Positions 1 through 8,349 of a DNA stretch of 64,000 nucleotides are shown here, piece after piece; within the stretch, counting starts at the first letter, position 1, and each line of letters starts with the position of its first letter. The DNA is from Desulfatiglans anilini DSM 4660 (GTDB taxonomy: Bacteria; Desulfobacterota; DSM-4660; Desulfatiglandales; Desulfatiglandaceae): the NCBI RefSeq assembly GCF_000422285.1, contig NZ_AULM01000003.1, positions 267,660 to 331,659 on the forward strand, read 5' to 3'. The position numbers and the translations under genes are program-made. Under the pieces are notes generated by a model that searched no databases, was not told where the DNA came from, and saw only the letters and a list, made by a program, of their open reading frames with translations.

Positions 1-120
1 GGCTCCAAGATGGGGACCGAGACCATGTGGAAGATCGTCGGCCTGGTGTTGACCATCGGCAGCACCATCGGCGGACTCGTCGGCTTTCTGATCCATCTGT
101 TGCTGAAGGTGAACCCATGA
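1..120 (+). CDS. C-terminal end of a small membrane protein (partial)
   Basis: This reading frame is open from the window edge to the TGA at 118-120, giving the last 39 residues of a protein. The visible part has a short polar start (GSKMGTETMWK) and then one continuous hydrophobic, glycine-rich segment of about 23 residues, ending in KVNP. That is one membrane helix at the C-terminus. The stop overlaps the start of the PAAR gene (ATGA), so it belongs to the tail operon. A holin-like or other small phage membrane protein would fit the position, but too little is visible to name it. Confidence 0.6.
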   Translation, partial: GSKMGTETMWKIVGLVLTIGSTIGGLVGFLIHLLLKVNP

Positions 121-380
121 GCTCCCAGGCGCGACTCGGCGACATCAGCAGTCACGGCGGCGTCATCATCACCGGGGCGAGCCGGACGCTGGACAACGGC
201 ATGCCGGTGGCCCGTATGGGGGATCTGCACGTCTGTCTCATACCAGGGCATGGCGTGACGCCCATCGTGACCGGCAGCTTCGACACCATCACTGAAGGAT
301 TGCCCAACGCCCGCATCGGCGACATCACCGCCTGCGGAGCCATCATCGTCACCGGCAGTCCCGACACCATCGACAATTGA
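117..380 (+). CDS. PAAR-domain spike tip protein
   Basis: Protein of 87 residues. PAAR proteins form the sharpened metal-binding cone on the end of the central spike of contractile tails and type VI secretion systems. The repeated pattern of GDxxxHGG...ITGA, ARMGD...HG...IVTGS and ARIGD...CG...IVTGS is the usual three-part PAAR layout, and the length suits a stand-alone PAAR protein without a toxin extension. The ATG at 117 is chosen because it overlaps the upstream stop (ATGA); an in-frame upstream start at 27 would only add sequence shared with the previous gene. It sits immediately before baseplate genes, which fits a phage tail. Confidence 0.9.
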   Translation: MSSQARLGDISSHGGVIITGASRTLDNGMPVARMGDLHVCLIPGHGVTPIVTGSFDTITEGLPNARIGDITACGAIIVTGSPDTIDN

Positions 381-390
381 GGGGGACGCC

Positions 391-699
391 ATGAACAATC
401 TCGAACAGCCGCAGGAACCGCACTACTGGGATGTTTTCCCGAAGCTGATCCGGGTCTCGCGATCCCCATTCGTTCAGCGCATTCCGCTCTCGATCCGTGG
501 CCTACCCGAAGCGCCAGTGTTCGAATCGTCCAATCCCGACGTGGCCAGTGTCGATGAAGACGGCAATGTCGAATGCGGCTTCGTTCCCGGAGCGGCCATG
601 ATTCTGGTCTGGGATTCGCCCGAGCGGCTCAGCCTGCGGCACGTTCAGGTCGAGGTTTATGGCGGCGGCGTCTCCGCACCGGTGGAGGTTCCTTCATGA
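391..699 (+). CDS. Big-like (Ig-fold) tail-associated protein
   Basis: Protein of 102 residues, not recognised as a named family. The centre reads SSNPDVASVDEDGNVECG, the strand-turn pattern of bacterial Ig-like group 2 (Big_2) domains, so a single beta-sandwich is likely. The same layout recurs in the N-terminal third of the next gene (HWEV...QRVPLSLRG...VFASSN...DGVVRCG...SLRHVLVEV), so the two are tandem paralogues. Its stop overlaps the next start (ATGA at 696-699). A role in tail or spike decoration is inferred from position only. Confidence 0.7.
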   Translation: MNNLEQPQEPHYWDVFPKLIRVSRSPFVQRIPLSIRGLPEAPVFESSNPDVASVDEDGNVECGFVPGAAMILVWDSPERLSLRHVQVEVYGGGVSAPVEVPS

Positions 700-1706
700 C
701 GGATACCCCGCCAACCTTTAGCCACTGGGAGGTTCAGCCTCGCTCCATTCGCCTCTCCGCTGGCGAGTTCGAGCAACGGGTTCCGCTCTCCCTACGCGGC
801 GACGTGGACGCCCCGGTCTTTGCCTCCAGCAACACGGAGGTCGCGGAGATCGGGCCGGACGGTGTCGTTCGCTGCGGCTGGACCATCGGCAACGCCGTGC
901 TCATGGTCTGGCGATCCTCGGTCCGGGACAGCCTCCGACATGTACTGGTGGAGGTCCGCGATCCGTCCTGGTTCGCCGACCACCCGGACTTTGCCAGCGG
1001 AGCATCGGTCTTCCTCAGCGGCATGGTGGTCAACGCCCTCAACACCAGCGGCGTCGGCAACGCGCTGATCGAATTCCGCCGCTCGGAAACCGGCCCGGCG
1101 GCGTTCCAGACCTTTGCCAACGCCTATGGCGGGTTCGAGCTGACCGTGTCCGAGGGGTTTTATTACGTGGAGGTCACCGCGCCGGGATACATCGCCTGGC
1201 ATGGCTGGGTGAACGCCGACCCCAACACCTCCGGCGACATCCAGATCGTTCTCTCGCCCGAACTCGACGGCCAGGTCGCCCGCATCGTGTTGCAGTGGGG
1301 GCTCAACCCCCGGGATCTCGATTCCCATCTCACCGGACCGACGCCATCGGGCGGTCGTTTCCATGTGTTCTATTCCCACACCATCGAAAACGAGGCGGCG
1401 GAATTGGACGTGGACGACACCAGTTCCTACGGGCCGGAGACCATCACCATCCATCGGCTCATTCCCGGCGTCTACCGCTACGCGGTCCACGACTACACCA
1501 ACCGCAACGCCAATCCGAGCACCGGCCTGGCGCAGTCCGGAGCATCGGTGAAAGTGTTCCTGAGCGATGGCCGTGAGCAGACCTTCACCGTTCCCAATGC
1601 CCCGGGCACGGTCTGGACCGTGTTCGAAATAGACGGTGCGACCGGGACTGTGACGCCGGTCAACGCCATGAGCTATCAATCCCAACCCGCCAATGTCGGC
1701 ATGTAA
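696..1706 (+). CDS. Big-like, carboxypeptidase-regulatory-like and YfaP/DUF2135-like multidomain protein
   Basis: Protein of 336 residues. Residues 1-90 repeat the Big-like fold of the preceding gene. Residues about 95-190 look like a carboxypeptidase regulatory-like beta domain (ALIEFRRSETGP... then GGFELTVSEGFYYVEVTAPGY). Residues about 200-320 contain LQWGLNPRDLDSHLTGP and later GVYRYAVHDYTN, which I recognise from YfaP/DUF2135-type domains. All are extracellular-type beta domains suited to binding or spacing at a particle surface. The start is the ATG at 696, overlapping the previous stop; a longer frame from 573 runs antiparallel in content to the previous gene and is rejected. Surface display on the baseplate is an inference. 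Confidence 0.75.
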   Translation: MTDTPPTFSHWEVQPRSIRLSAGEFEQRVPLSLRGDVDAPVFASSNTEVAEIGPDGVVRCGWTIGNAVLMVWRSSVRDSLRHVLVEVRDPSWFADHPDFASGASVFLSGMVVNALNTSGVGNALIEFRRSETGPAAFQTFANAYGGFELTVSEGFYYVEVTAPGYIAWHGWVNADPNTSGDIQIVLSPELDGQVARIVLQWGLNPRDLDSHLTGPTPSGGRFHVFYSHTIENEAAELDVDDTSSYGPETITIHRLIPGVYRYAVHDYTNRNANPSTGLAQSGASVKVFLSDGREQTFTVPNAPGTVWTVFEIDGATGTVTPVNAMSYQSQPANVGM

Positions 1707-1718
1707 TGGAGGTTGTCG

Positions 1719-2609
1719 ATGATTTCCGAAGAACCCGCCGACTTGCAGGCCACCATCGAACAAACCGATTCCGGCGAACAGCAGTATGTACTGCGGGCGC
1801 TCTGCGATCACCTGTCCGGCATCCGTGAGGAGCTTTCCGGCATCCGCACGTTGCTGGAGGCCGGTCACGCCGCCTCGGAGGCGATGCGCGGGCAGGCCCA
1901 GGCCTATCTGGAGGCCCAGCAGGCCAGGACCCAGGAGTACCTGGAGCAGGTACCGATCGAGCCGGAGCCCGATTTCTATCCCTTCGTCGAACTGCCTGCG
2001 GGCACCGAACCCCGGGATCTGCCGGACGGCAACCGGCTCTTCACCTTGCCTGACGGCATGATCCTGCGGACCACGGACGACCAGCGAATCTGCGTTATCG
2101 ACGCCGGGGAACAGCAGGTCATCACCCCCGGACCCGGCACGGCCATCGAGGTCGCCCCGGGACGCCTTTACACCCTGGTCGAGTCCTATCTGCGTTCGAC
2201 CCAGGAGGCAGCCGGTATCAGCGGACTGCCTGCCGGGATCGAGCCGACCGCCATGGGCGCGGAACGCTTCGCGGTGGTTCTGCCCGAGGGCATCCGCCTC
2301 GACGTCGATCACCGGGAGAGGTTCATCACCCTGATCAACCCGGCCGGACCTATCGACATCATCGGCATCGGCCGCATCGATGGCATCGGCGAAACCATCG
2401 CTGCCCGTCTGCTCTCCGGCGGAGCCAAGGGATTCCAGTGCGGCCAGTCCGGCCACGGCGGGCTGATCGAGGCGGACGGAACCATCCATCTGGGACTCAA
2501 GAGCGGCCTGGATCTGGTGGTCCGGTTCCAGGGGGAAGCCATCGACGACGGCGCACCGGAAAATGGCTGCTCAGGTCAATGCGGCATCGACTGCGAGGAG
2601 CGTACCTGA
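1719..2609 (+). CDS. Unrecognised tail-operon protein with N-terminal coiled coil
   Basis: Protein of 296 residues with no family I can name. Residues about 20-80 are Glu/Gln/Ala-rich and heptad-like (LSGIREELSGIRTLLEAG), predicting a coiled coil. The rest has two related beta-rich stretches, each opening with an LPAG or LPDG turn (PDGNRLFTLPDGMIL and later AERFAVVLPEGIRL). A short IGIGRIDGIGETIA segment resembles a helix-hairpin-helix loop but could be chance. The ATG at 1719 has GGAGG at 1708-1712, six bases upstream, which favours it over the in-frame TTG at 1713. The TGATG junction couples it to the gp25-like gene. Confidence 0.65.
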   Translation: MISEEPADLQATIEQTDSGEQQYVLRALCDHLSGIREELSGIRTLLEAGHAASEAMRGQAQAYLEAQQARTQEYLEQVPIEPEPDFYPFVELPAGTEPRDLPDGNRLFTLPDGMILRTTDDQRICVIDAGEQQVITPGPGTAIEVAPGRLYTLVESYLRSTQEAAGISGLPAGIEPTAMGAERFAVVLPEGIRLDVDHRERFITLINPAGPIDIIGIGRIDGIGETIAARLLSGGAKGFQCGQSGHGGLIEADGTIHLGLKSGLDLVVRFQGEAIDDGAPENGCSGQCGIDCEERT

Positions 2610-3526
2610 TGAGCTACGATTTCCTCGGCAAGGGGCTGCGGTATCCGTTCCGGTTTCAGTCTGTATCCGGCGGCACCCAGATTTCGACCGCCACCTCGCG
2701 GGAGCACGAGCATATCCGCGAAAGCATCCTGCAGATCCTCGGCACCCGGATCGGCGAACGGTTCATGAATCCGGAGTTCGGCTCCAGGCTGAAGGATCTG
2801 GTGTTCGAACAGAACGACGAGGTGCTCAAGGGCCTGCTGCGCCATTACGTGATCGACGCCATCAAGCGCTGGGAAAAGCGGGTGATCATCACGGAGGTGC
2901 GCTTCGACGACCGGCCGCTGAACATCGACGGCAACCTGCTGCTGGTACATATCGCCTACCGGGTGATCCAGAGCCAGGTGGACGGCAACCTGGTCTATCC
3001 CTTCTACAGAGAAGACCCGAACAATCCCGCGCCCAGCTATCCCCAGCCGGAACCCGAGCCGGAACCACCGCCGGTGCGCAGCGTGCGCCTGTCGCCAGAC
3101 GTGCGCTCGCTGTTCAATCTGCTCTGGTTTGACGCGGCCGAGATGAGCCCCGACCCGAACGATTTTTTGGTCTGGCCAGCGGGGGAATACGAAGTCGCCT
3201 ACATCGAGGGAGCCTTTCAGGACCGCAACGGCAAGTGGATCGTCAGCGATCCGGGTGACAACCACGGCCATTACCTGACGTTCGAGGGAGCGCCCGAAAC
3301 GGAAACGCCCCAGGCCGAGCACGCCCTCTATCTGGCCGCGAGCGGTCTGGGCTTCGACACCCAGAGTCAGGCGGAAGACAACGCCGCTGGCACCGTTCAC
3401 CGGATCAGCACGTCGGAGCCGGGCCGCATCGGTCTGTTCTATTTCGAGGGCAAGAAGGAATCCCACTACCTCAACAACACCTCCGGGCAGCCCAATCCCG
3501 TCTGGCAACTGCGCGGCCCGCTCTGA
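2609..3526 (+). CDS. GPW/gp25-like baseplate wedge protein with C-terminal extension
   Basis: Protein of 305 residues. Residues about 1-130 match the gp25/GPW wedge family of contractile tails, which resembles phage lysozyme in fold but acts as a structural wedge nucleating the sheath: note the EHIRESILQILGTRIGERFMNPEFGS region and the later strand VIITEVRFDD. Typical family members are about 110-150 residues. Here a Pro-rich linker (PQPEPEPEPPP) joins a further domain of about 150 residues that I do not recognise. The start overlaps the previous stop in a TGATG. The 99-bp gap to the next gene is the longest inside this operon. Confidence 0.85.
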   Translation: MSYDFLGKGLRYPFRFQSVSGGTQISTATSREHEHIRESILQILGTRIGERFMNPEFGSRLKDLVFEQNDEVLKGLLRHYVIDAIKRWEKRVIITEVRFDDRPLNIDGNLLLVHIAYRVIQSQVDGNLVYPFYREDPNNPAPSYPQPEPEPEPPPVRSVRLSPDVRSLFNLLWFDAAEMSPDPNDFLVWPAGEYEVAYIEGAFQDRNGKWIVSDPGDNHGHYLTFEGAPETETPQAEHALYLAASGLGFDTQSQAEDNAAGTVHRISTSEPGRIGLFYFEGKKESHYLNNTSGQPNPVWQLRGPL

Positions 3527-3625
3527 GGCATCCCGCCTCCGACACATCCAGGCCCCTTCCGGTAAGTAACCGGCGTGGCGAGAGCATCAGGCGCTCTCGC
3601 ATAACCGCCGAAAACCGGAGAGACC

Positions 3626-5035
3626 ATGGGCCGCGCAAGCATCGGATACATCAACAAGGATTACGAATCGATCCGCCAGGAGCTGTTGGCGAAAATCCCG
3701 CAGCTCACCGACCGTTGGACCGATTTCAACCACTCCGATCTCGGCGTCGTCCTGCTCGATCTGTTCTGCGGCGTGGGCGACATGCTGGCCTACTACCTGG
3801 ATGCCCAGGCGGCGGAGGCTTTCCTGCCCACGGCCCGCCAGCGGCAGAACGTCATCAACCTCTGCAAGCTCATCGGCTATCGGCTGGATTCACCGGTGGC
3901 CTCCACCACCACGCTGCGTTTTCGGCTCTCCGCCCCGCTTGGCAAGGACCTGACCATTCCGGCGGGAACGGCCTGCCGCGCCTTGTTGAATGACGGCGAG
4001 GCTGATTTCGAGACGGTCGAGGACGGCCTGCTACCGCGAGGCGTGCTCTCGGTGGATATTCCGGCCCGGCAAGGCGTGCGCCGCACCGAGACCTTCACTT
4101 CGACGGGGCTGCCATTCCAGCGCATCCGCCTGACCGGCGACGTCATCGCCCAGGGCACCATCACCGTTACGGTGGGGGACGACGCCTGGAGCGAGGTCGA
4201 TCACTTCCAGGACAGCCTGGCCGACAGCCGCCATTTCATGGCCGACCTGGACACCCTCGACATCTCCCCCCTGATTTTCGGCGACGGGCAAAGCGGCGCT
4301 GTACCCGCTCAGGGAAGCGCCATCGCCGTCAGCTATCTGCAGACCATCGGAGACCGGGGCAATCTCGGCCCGAACCGGATCACCCAACTGCTGAGCCCGA
4401 TCTACCTCGACGGAGGCCAGGTTTCCCTGACCGTCACCAATCCTGTGCCCGCCACCGGCGGCGCTTCGCGGGAAGCCCTCGAACACGCCCGCCGACAGGC
4501 ACCGGCGGAGCTGCGCAGTCTCTGGAAAGCCGTCACCCTGGAGGATTACCAGGCGCTCGCCGAAGGTTACCCCGGCGTCGCCAAGGCCAAGGTGCTCGAC
4601 ACCAATGCCTGCCAAAACATCCGCTATTACAACGTCCAACTGGCCATCGCCCCCAACGGCGGCGGAATGCCCTCGGCGCTGCTCAAGCGGGACCTCGCGG
4701 AGTTTCTCGAACACCGCAAGGTCATCACGGTCGAGATCAACCTGTTCGACCCGATCTACCGCCCCGTTTCCATCGACGCCGAGGTCTACGTCTGGCCCGG
4801 TGAACCGCTGGAAAACGTGCGCAGCCGCATCGAAGCCGCGCTCACCGATTTCTTTTCTTTCGACCGGGTCTCCTTCGGCCAGACCATCCACTTCTCCGAC
4901 CTGGTGGCCCTGATCGATGGCGTGCGCGGCGTCAGCCACATGCATCTCTACGCGCCCCAGCAGGACATCGAGCTGCGCCACGGCGAAATCCCGGTTCTCG
5001 GCAGCGTCAACCTCGATCTGCGGAGGGCCGGTTGA
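3626..5035 (+). CDS. Baseplate J-like protein
   Basis: Protein of 469 residues, the usual size for the gpJ/T4 gp6-like wedge family. The N-terminus (DYESIRQELLAKIPQLTDRWTDFNHSDLGVVLLDLFCGVGDMLAYYLD) is the characteristic helix-rich start of baseplate J proteins. The middle has GGAxxREALEHARRQAP...TLEDYQALAEGYPGVAKAK, the conserved region before the C-terminal domain. It would dimerise around the tail hub and bind the gp25-like product encoded just upstream. A ribosome site (GGAGAGACC) precedes the ATG. The stop TGA at 5033-5035 shares one base with the next ATG. Confidence 0.92.
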   Translation: MGRASIGYINKDYESIRQELLAKIPQLTDRWTDFNHSDLGVVLLDLFCGVGDMLAYYLDAQAAEAFLPTARQRQNVINLCKLIGYRLDSPVASTTTLRFRLSAPLGKDLTIPAGTACRALLNDGEADFETVEDGLLPRGVLSVDIPARQGVRRTETFTSTGLPFQRIRLTGDVIAQGTITVTVGDDAWSEVDHFQDSLADSRHFMADLDTLDISPLIFGDGQSGAVPAQGSAIAVSYLQTIGDRGNLGPNRITQLLSPIYLDGGQVSLTVTNPVPATGGASREALEHARRQAPAELRSLWKAVTLEDYQALAEGYPGVAKAKVLDTNACQNIRYYNVQLAIAPNGGGMPSALLKRDLAEFLEHRKVITVEINLFDPIYRPVSIDAEVYVWPGEPLENVRSRIEAALTDFFSFDRVSFGQTIHFSDLVALIDGVRGVSHMHLYAPQQDIELRHGEIPVLGSVNLDLRRAG

Positions 5036-6609
5036 TGTCGGATTGGTTCAAGGACAATCTGCTCGGCCTGCTGCCGCCGCTTTACGAGCACAACGACGAG
5101 GCCGGTGACCTGCGCACCTTTCTGAGCCTTCCCGCCGGAACGTTCGACGAACTCAAGCAGGCCATCGACGACTTCCCGACCATTTTTGACGTCGACCACT
5201 GCGACGAACGCTTCCTGCCGCTGCTGGCGAGACTCGTCGGCCTCGAAGTGGACGGCACCTGTTCGCCGGACTGCCAGCGCCGCCGTGTGCGGGAGGCGGT
5301 CGAGATCTATCGCCGCAAGGGCACCATTCCGGCCATCGAACGCGACTTCGACTCGCTCGGTTGGCAGGGGGAACTGCAGGAGACCTTCCGCTCGGCTCTG
5401 CGTCTCAATGCTCGCTCCCGACTCAGCAACGCCAAACTGCCCGGGCTGGTGTTCAGCCTCGGCGTGTTTCGCGTGCTGTGTCTCAACCAGACCGAAGGGC
5501 TGCGGGACGCCCTGGTGTTTCACCATCCGGCGGGCACGCGCTGTTTCTGGCTCCAGTTTCTCCTGGAATGGATCGAAGGCGGCGCGATGCTCGACTTCGG
5601 GCACGCCAATGCCGTGCGCCGGATCGTATTGGCGTTTCTCGACGAGACCTTCGTCCTTGGCCGCTCCTCGCTCGGTTCCTGCCGTCACCTGACCAACAAG
5701 CAAAGGGCCTGGGAGCTGCTGCAGCTCACCAGTACAACGGAGATGGTCCCGGAAATCGACCGGGCCGCCGTGAAGGTCTCCCGTTTTCACGGCCGCCAGA
5801 ACCGGATGCGCCTGAACCACAAGGCCCTCAACGACTGGCGGCTGCCCTACACCCGTGTCGGCGAGGATCGGGTTTCCTTCTGTACGCCCGTCTACACCGG
5901 CCGCGACTTCGAAGGGGATGTGCTGGAAAGCGGCTTCGGGCTGGGCGAGAGCCATCTCAACCGCAAATCGCTGACCCATGGCGAGACCGAGCTGCGCTAC
6001 TGCTTTCGGCAGAAGGACTTCTTTTTCGACACGCAGGCGGAACCGGTCGAGCGTGCGGAGGCCAAGTACGATCTGCGCCTGCCCCTGGAATCCCGGCACC
6101 GCCTCTGCTTTCAGCTTGGCCGCGCCAGGCTCAACGCCGGTCTCGACCTCACCGCCAACCAGGGCGGCATCAGCAATCTGCTGCTCGCCTCCACCGCTGG
6201 CTGCGACGCGGACGTCACCCTGGCCGTGGACCGGATCGACCGATGGCGGCGGAGAGGGCCTGTGTTCCGGCTCAACGCGAACACCCTGAACACCCGGTAT
6301 CTGAGCAATGCGAATCTGACCGGCGAACGGGCCTCGCTTGAAGTCTACGTGGACACGGGCTCTCTCCAGCGCCATCGGGTCGAGACCATGAAGCTGGGCG
6401 CGAGCCCGCTCAACACCACCGGCCTGCGCCTTTCCGTGGATCGGACCCGACCCATGCGCGTCAGCCGCATGCGCCTCAACCAGGCCGGATTCCGCTGGTC
6501 GCGTCCTTCCTTCCGCTGGCTGTTCCGTCAGCAGGATCTGCACGCGCCGACGCAGGCCGGGTTCGAGTCCGCCACCAACAACTATCGCGCCACCCAGTGG
6601 CCCATCTGA
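5035..6609 (+). CDS. P2 gpI-like tail protein with C-terminal RLN repeats
   Basis: Protein of 524 residues. Residues about 1-130 match the phage tail protein I family, which joins baseplate to tail fibres: LLPPLYE, a DELKQAIDDFPTIFD helix, RFLPLLARLVGLE and then RRKGTIPAIERD. The remaining 390 residues carry a loose repeat built on RLN, three residues, then L (RLNARSRLSNAKL, RMRLNHKALNDWRL, RARLNAGLDL, VFRLNANTLNTRYL, RMRLNQAGFRW), which suggests a solenoid or beta-stack not usual for gpI. The ATG at 5035 is preferred to the TTG at 5032 because it touches the upstream stop. Confidence 0.8.
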   Translation: MSDWFKDNLLGLLPPLYEHNDEAGDLRTFLSLPAGTFDELKQAIDDFPTIFDVDHCDERFLPLLARLVGLEVDGTCSPDCQRRRVREAVEIYRRKGTIPAIERDFDSLGWQGELQETFRSALRLNARSRLSNAKLPGLVFSLGVFRVLCLNQTEGLRDALVFHHPAGTRCFWLQFLLEWIEGGAMLDFGHANAVRRIVLAFLDETFVLGRSSLGSCRHLTNKQRAWELLQLTSTTEMVPEIDRAAVKVSRFHGRQNRMRLNHKALNDWRLPYTRVGEDRVSFCTPVYTGRDFEGDVLESGFGLGESHLNRKSLTHGETELRYCFRQKDFFFDTQAEPVERAEAKYDLRLPLESRHRLCFQLGRARLNAGLDLTANQGGISNLLLASTAGCDADVTLAVDRIDRWRRRGPVFRLNANTLNTRYLSNANLTGERASLEVYVDTGSLQRHRVETMKLGASPLNTTGLRLSVDRTRPMRVSRMRLNQAGFRWSRPSFRWLFRQQDLHAPTQAGFESATNNYRATQWPI

Positions 6610-6619
6610 AGGAGAACCC

Positions 6620-7213
6620 ATGGCGATTCACCTCTATCTTGACGAAGCGCTGACCCAGCAGATTTCTGAGGGGGATTTCAGCCACCCCGAGGCCGAGAGC
6701 TACAACGGCACCGACGGCGATATCAAGGATCGGCAACTCTACGTCGCCAACGAGCAGACGAGCCTCGCCTCGGCCATCGACGCGGCGCAGACCGCCATCG
6801 CCCTGGCCGAACCGCGCTTTTCCGACGGCGAACTCATCATCATCGACGGCGAGCAGATGCTCGTCGAAAGCGGCGGCGGCACCGCCAATCTCACCGTGCA
6901 GCGGGGCGTGGCCAACACCGCTGCGGCCGCGCACGACGCAGGGACGAATGTCTATTCCGGCTACGACTACACCGGGCTGGTGCTCGATCCCATCGACGAA
7001 ACCGGCACCGACGAATCGGTCTGGTACCGACTGGCCCTGACCCAGGCCGAACTCGACACCGCCACCCAGGGGGCACCGCTCAACCTCAACGATAAGACCT
7101 TCCAGCAGACGCTCTCTTTCTGGCGGCGCTGCACCGTGCTCCCGGGCACCCCGGTGCAAAACAAACTCGACATCAAACTGCGCCTGACCGGCACGGAAAA
7201 CCCGATTCTCTAA
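6620..7213 (+). CDS. Phage virion-associated protein of unknown function
   Basis: Protein of 197 residues. It has no motif I can name; it is acidic and beta-rich, with a segment SLASAIDAAQTAIALAEPRFSDGELIIIDGEQMLVESGGG that is typical in style of phage structural proteins carrying a small adaptor or fibre-hinge domain. AAGGAGAA lies just upstream of the ATG. It sits 10 bp after the gpI-like gene and 10 bp before the next, so it is co-transcribed with the tail genes. The assignment as structural rests on context. Confidence 0.6.
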   Translation: MAIHLYLDEALTQQISEGDFSHPEAESYNGTDGDIKDRQLYVANEQTSLASAIDAAQTAIALAEPRFSDGELIIIDGEQMLVESGGGTANLTVQRGVANTAAAAHDAGTNVYSGYDYTGLVLDPIDETGTDESVWYRLALTQAELDTATQGAPLNLNDKTFQQTLSFWRRCTVLPGTPVQNKLDIKLRLTGTENPIL

Positions 7214-7223
7214 GGAGGCCGCC

Positions 7224-8213
7224 ATGGCATACCACAGCATTCAAGGACTCGCCCACGGTCGGCTCGACCTGCTCAATCAACTGCGGACCTTTCTGGTGAC
7301 CACCACCGGATGGACCCTGCACGACGACCAGTCGGCCGACCCGCAGCCGTATTTCGTCTTCAAGTCCCACGGGGAATCCGGGGCCGAGGACGTCTATCTG
7401 CAGTTCCGTATCAGCACCACCTCCGGGCGGATTCACGTCGCTGCATTCCAGTATTGGGACGCGGCCACCCACACCGGCGTCAACGAGGCTTCGCACACCA
7501 GTTACACCTACCTGCGGGTGGAGGACAGCGCCGACTTCATCTTCTGGCTGTTCGCCGACCTGGATCACGTCTTCGTGGTGACCAAGCTCGTCTCCACTTA
7601 CTACGGCCATTACAGCGGATTGCTGAAACGGTTCTGGTCCGGGGCCGTCGCGCTCACGCAGGCAGCGGTCACTGCCGGAAGCGGCGTGGTGATTCAGGTC
7701 AACGACGCCACCGTGGTCACGCCCGGACAGGACTATGTGATCAAGGACGACGCGGGCATCGAACGCGTGCGGGTGAGCGCCATCGACACCGCTGCCACGC
7801 CGAACACCATCACCGTCGAGACCCTCGTTCGGGATTACGCCTCGGGAGCCAAGATCGGCGAGGACCCGCAGCCGGTCGTCAACAGCTACTACAACGCGCC
7901 GGGCACCTTCTACGCCGTGAACAAATTCGACGGCTGGACCTCGGCGTCCGGGCAGCAGGGCCGCTGCGGCGCGGCAAATGGCGGGCTCCAGGGCGAAACC
8001 GATCCGGAGATGCGCTATGGCACCACCATCCTCTTTCCCTGGCTCGCCTCGATGTCCGGCTCCGCCGCCTACCAGGAACTGCGCGGCGAACTCATCGAAA
8101 TCTTCGCCGTGGGCGGCGGCAATGTCGCCTCGGAAGACACCATTCAAATCGGAACGGACAGCTACCGCGTGTTCAACCTGACCACCGGCGGCTGGTGCGC
8201 GGTGAAGGAGTAA
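7224..8213 (+). CDS. Phage virion-associated protein of unknown function
   Basis: Protein of 329 residues, unrecognised. The N-terminus has an aromatic stretch (TTGWTLHDDQ... YFVFKSHGESGAEDVYLQFR) similar in style to tail proteins that read out a beta-sandwich. The central part (VIQVNDATVVTPGQDYVIKDDAGIERVRVSAID) again looks like a small beta domain related in wording to the previous protein's ELIIIDGEQ region. Start ATG has AAGGAGG upstream. The gene lies mid-operon, so a tail structural or fibre-attachment role is likely, but I cannot be more specific. Confidence 0.6.
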   Translation: MAYHSIQGLAHGRLDLLNQLRTFLVTTTGWTLHDDQSADPQPYFVFKSHGESGAEDVYLQFRISTTSGRIHVAAFQYWDAATHTGVNEASHTSYTYLRVEDSADFIFWLFADLDHVFVVTKLVSTYYGHYSGLLKRFWSGAVALTQAAVTAGSGVVIQVNDATVVTPGQDYVIKDDAGIERVRVSAIDTAATPNTITVETLVRDYASGAKIGEDPQPVVNSYYNAPGTFYAVNKFDGWTSASGQQGRCGAANGGLQGETDPEMRYGTTILFPWLASMSGSAAYQELRGELIEIFAVGGGNVASEDTIQIGTDSYRVFNLTTGGWCAVKE

Positions 8214-8217
8214 CGCC

Positions 8218-8349
8218 ATGGCAACTCAAAACGGAAAGCTCAAAACCGTCACCACGATCACCGGCCAGCGTCGCCCGGAAACGCTCCTGTCCATGAACCG
8301 TGGCCGGGCGCTCAAGCTCAGCGGGAGGATTCGCCGTGGCCGTGCATAA
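8218..8349 (+). CDS. Small basic tail-operon protein (43 residues)
   Basis: Short open frame of 43 residues starting MATQNGKLKTVTTITGQRRP and ending GRIRRGRA. It is strongly basic (Arg and Lys). It starts 4 bp after the preceding stop and overlaps the next gene by 14 bp, so it fills what would otherwise be a gap in a gapless operon. No homologue comes to mind. The spacing and reading-frame continuity favour a real gene, but so short a frame in GC-rich DNA could be chance. Confidence 0.45.
   Translation: MATQNGKLKTVTTITGQRRPETLLSMNRGRALKLSGRIRRGRA

Noticed and set aside
792..2489. Long minus-strand open frame (565 residues) over the Big-like and coiled-coil genes
   Set aside because: It is antisense to two genes with recognised domains and good ribosome sites, and its product is a low-complexity Gly/Arg/Asp-rich sequence typical of GC-rich shadow frames.
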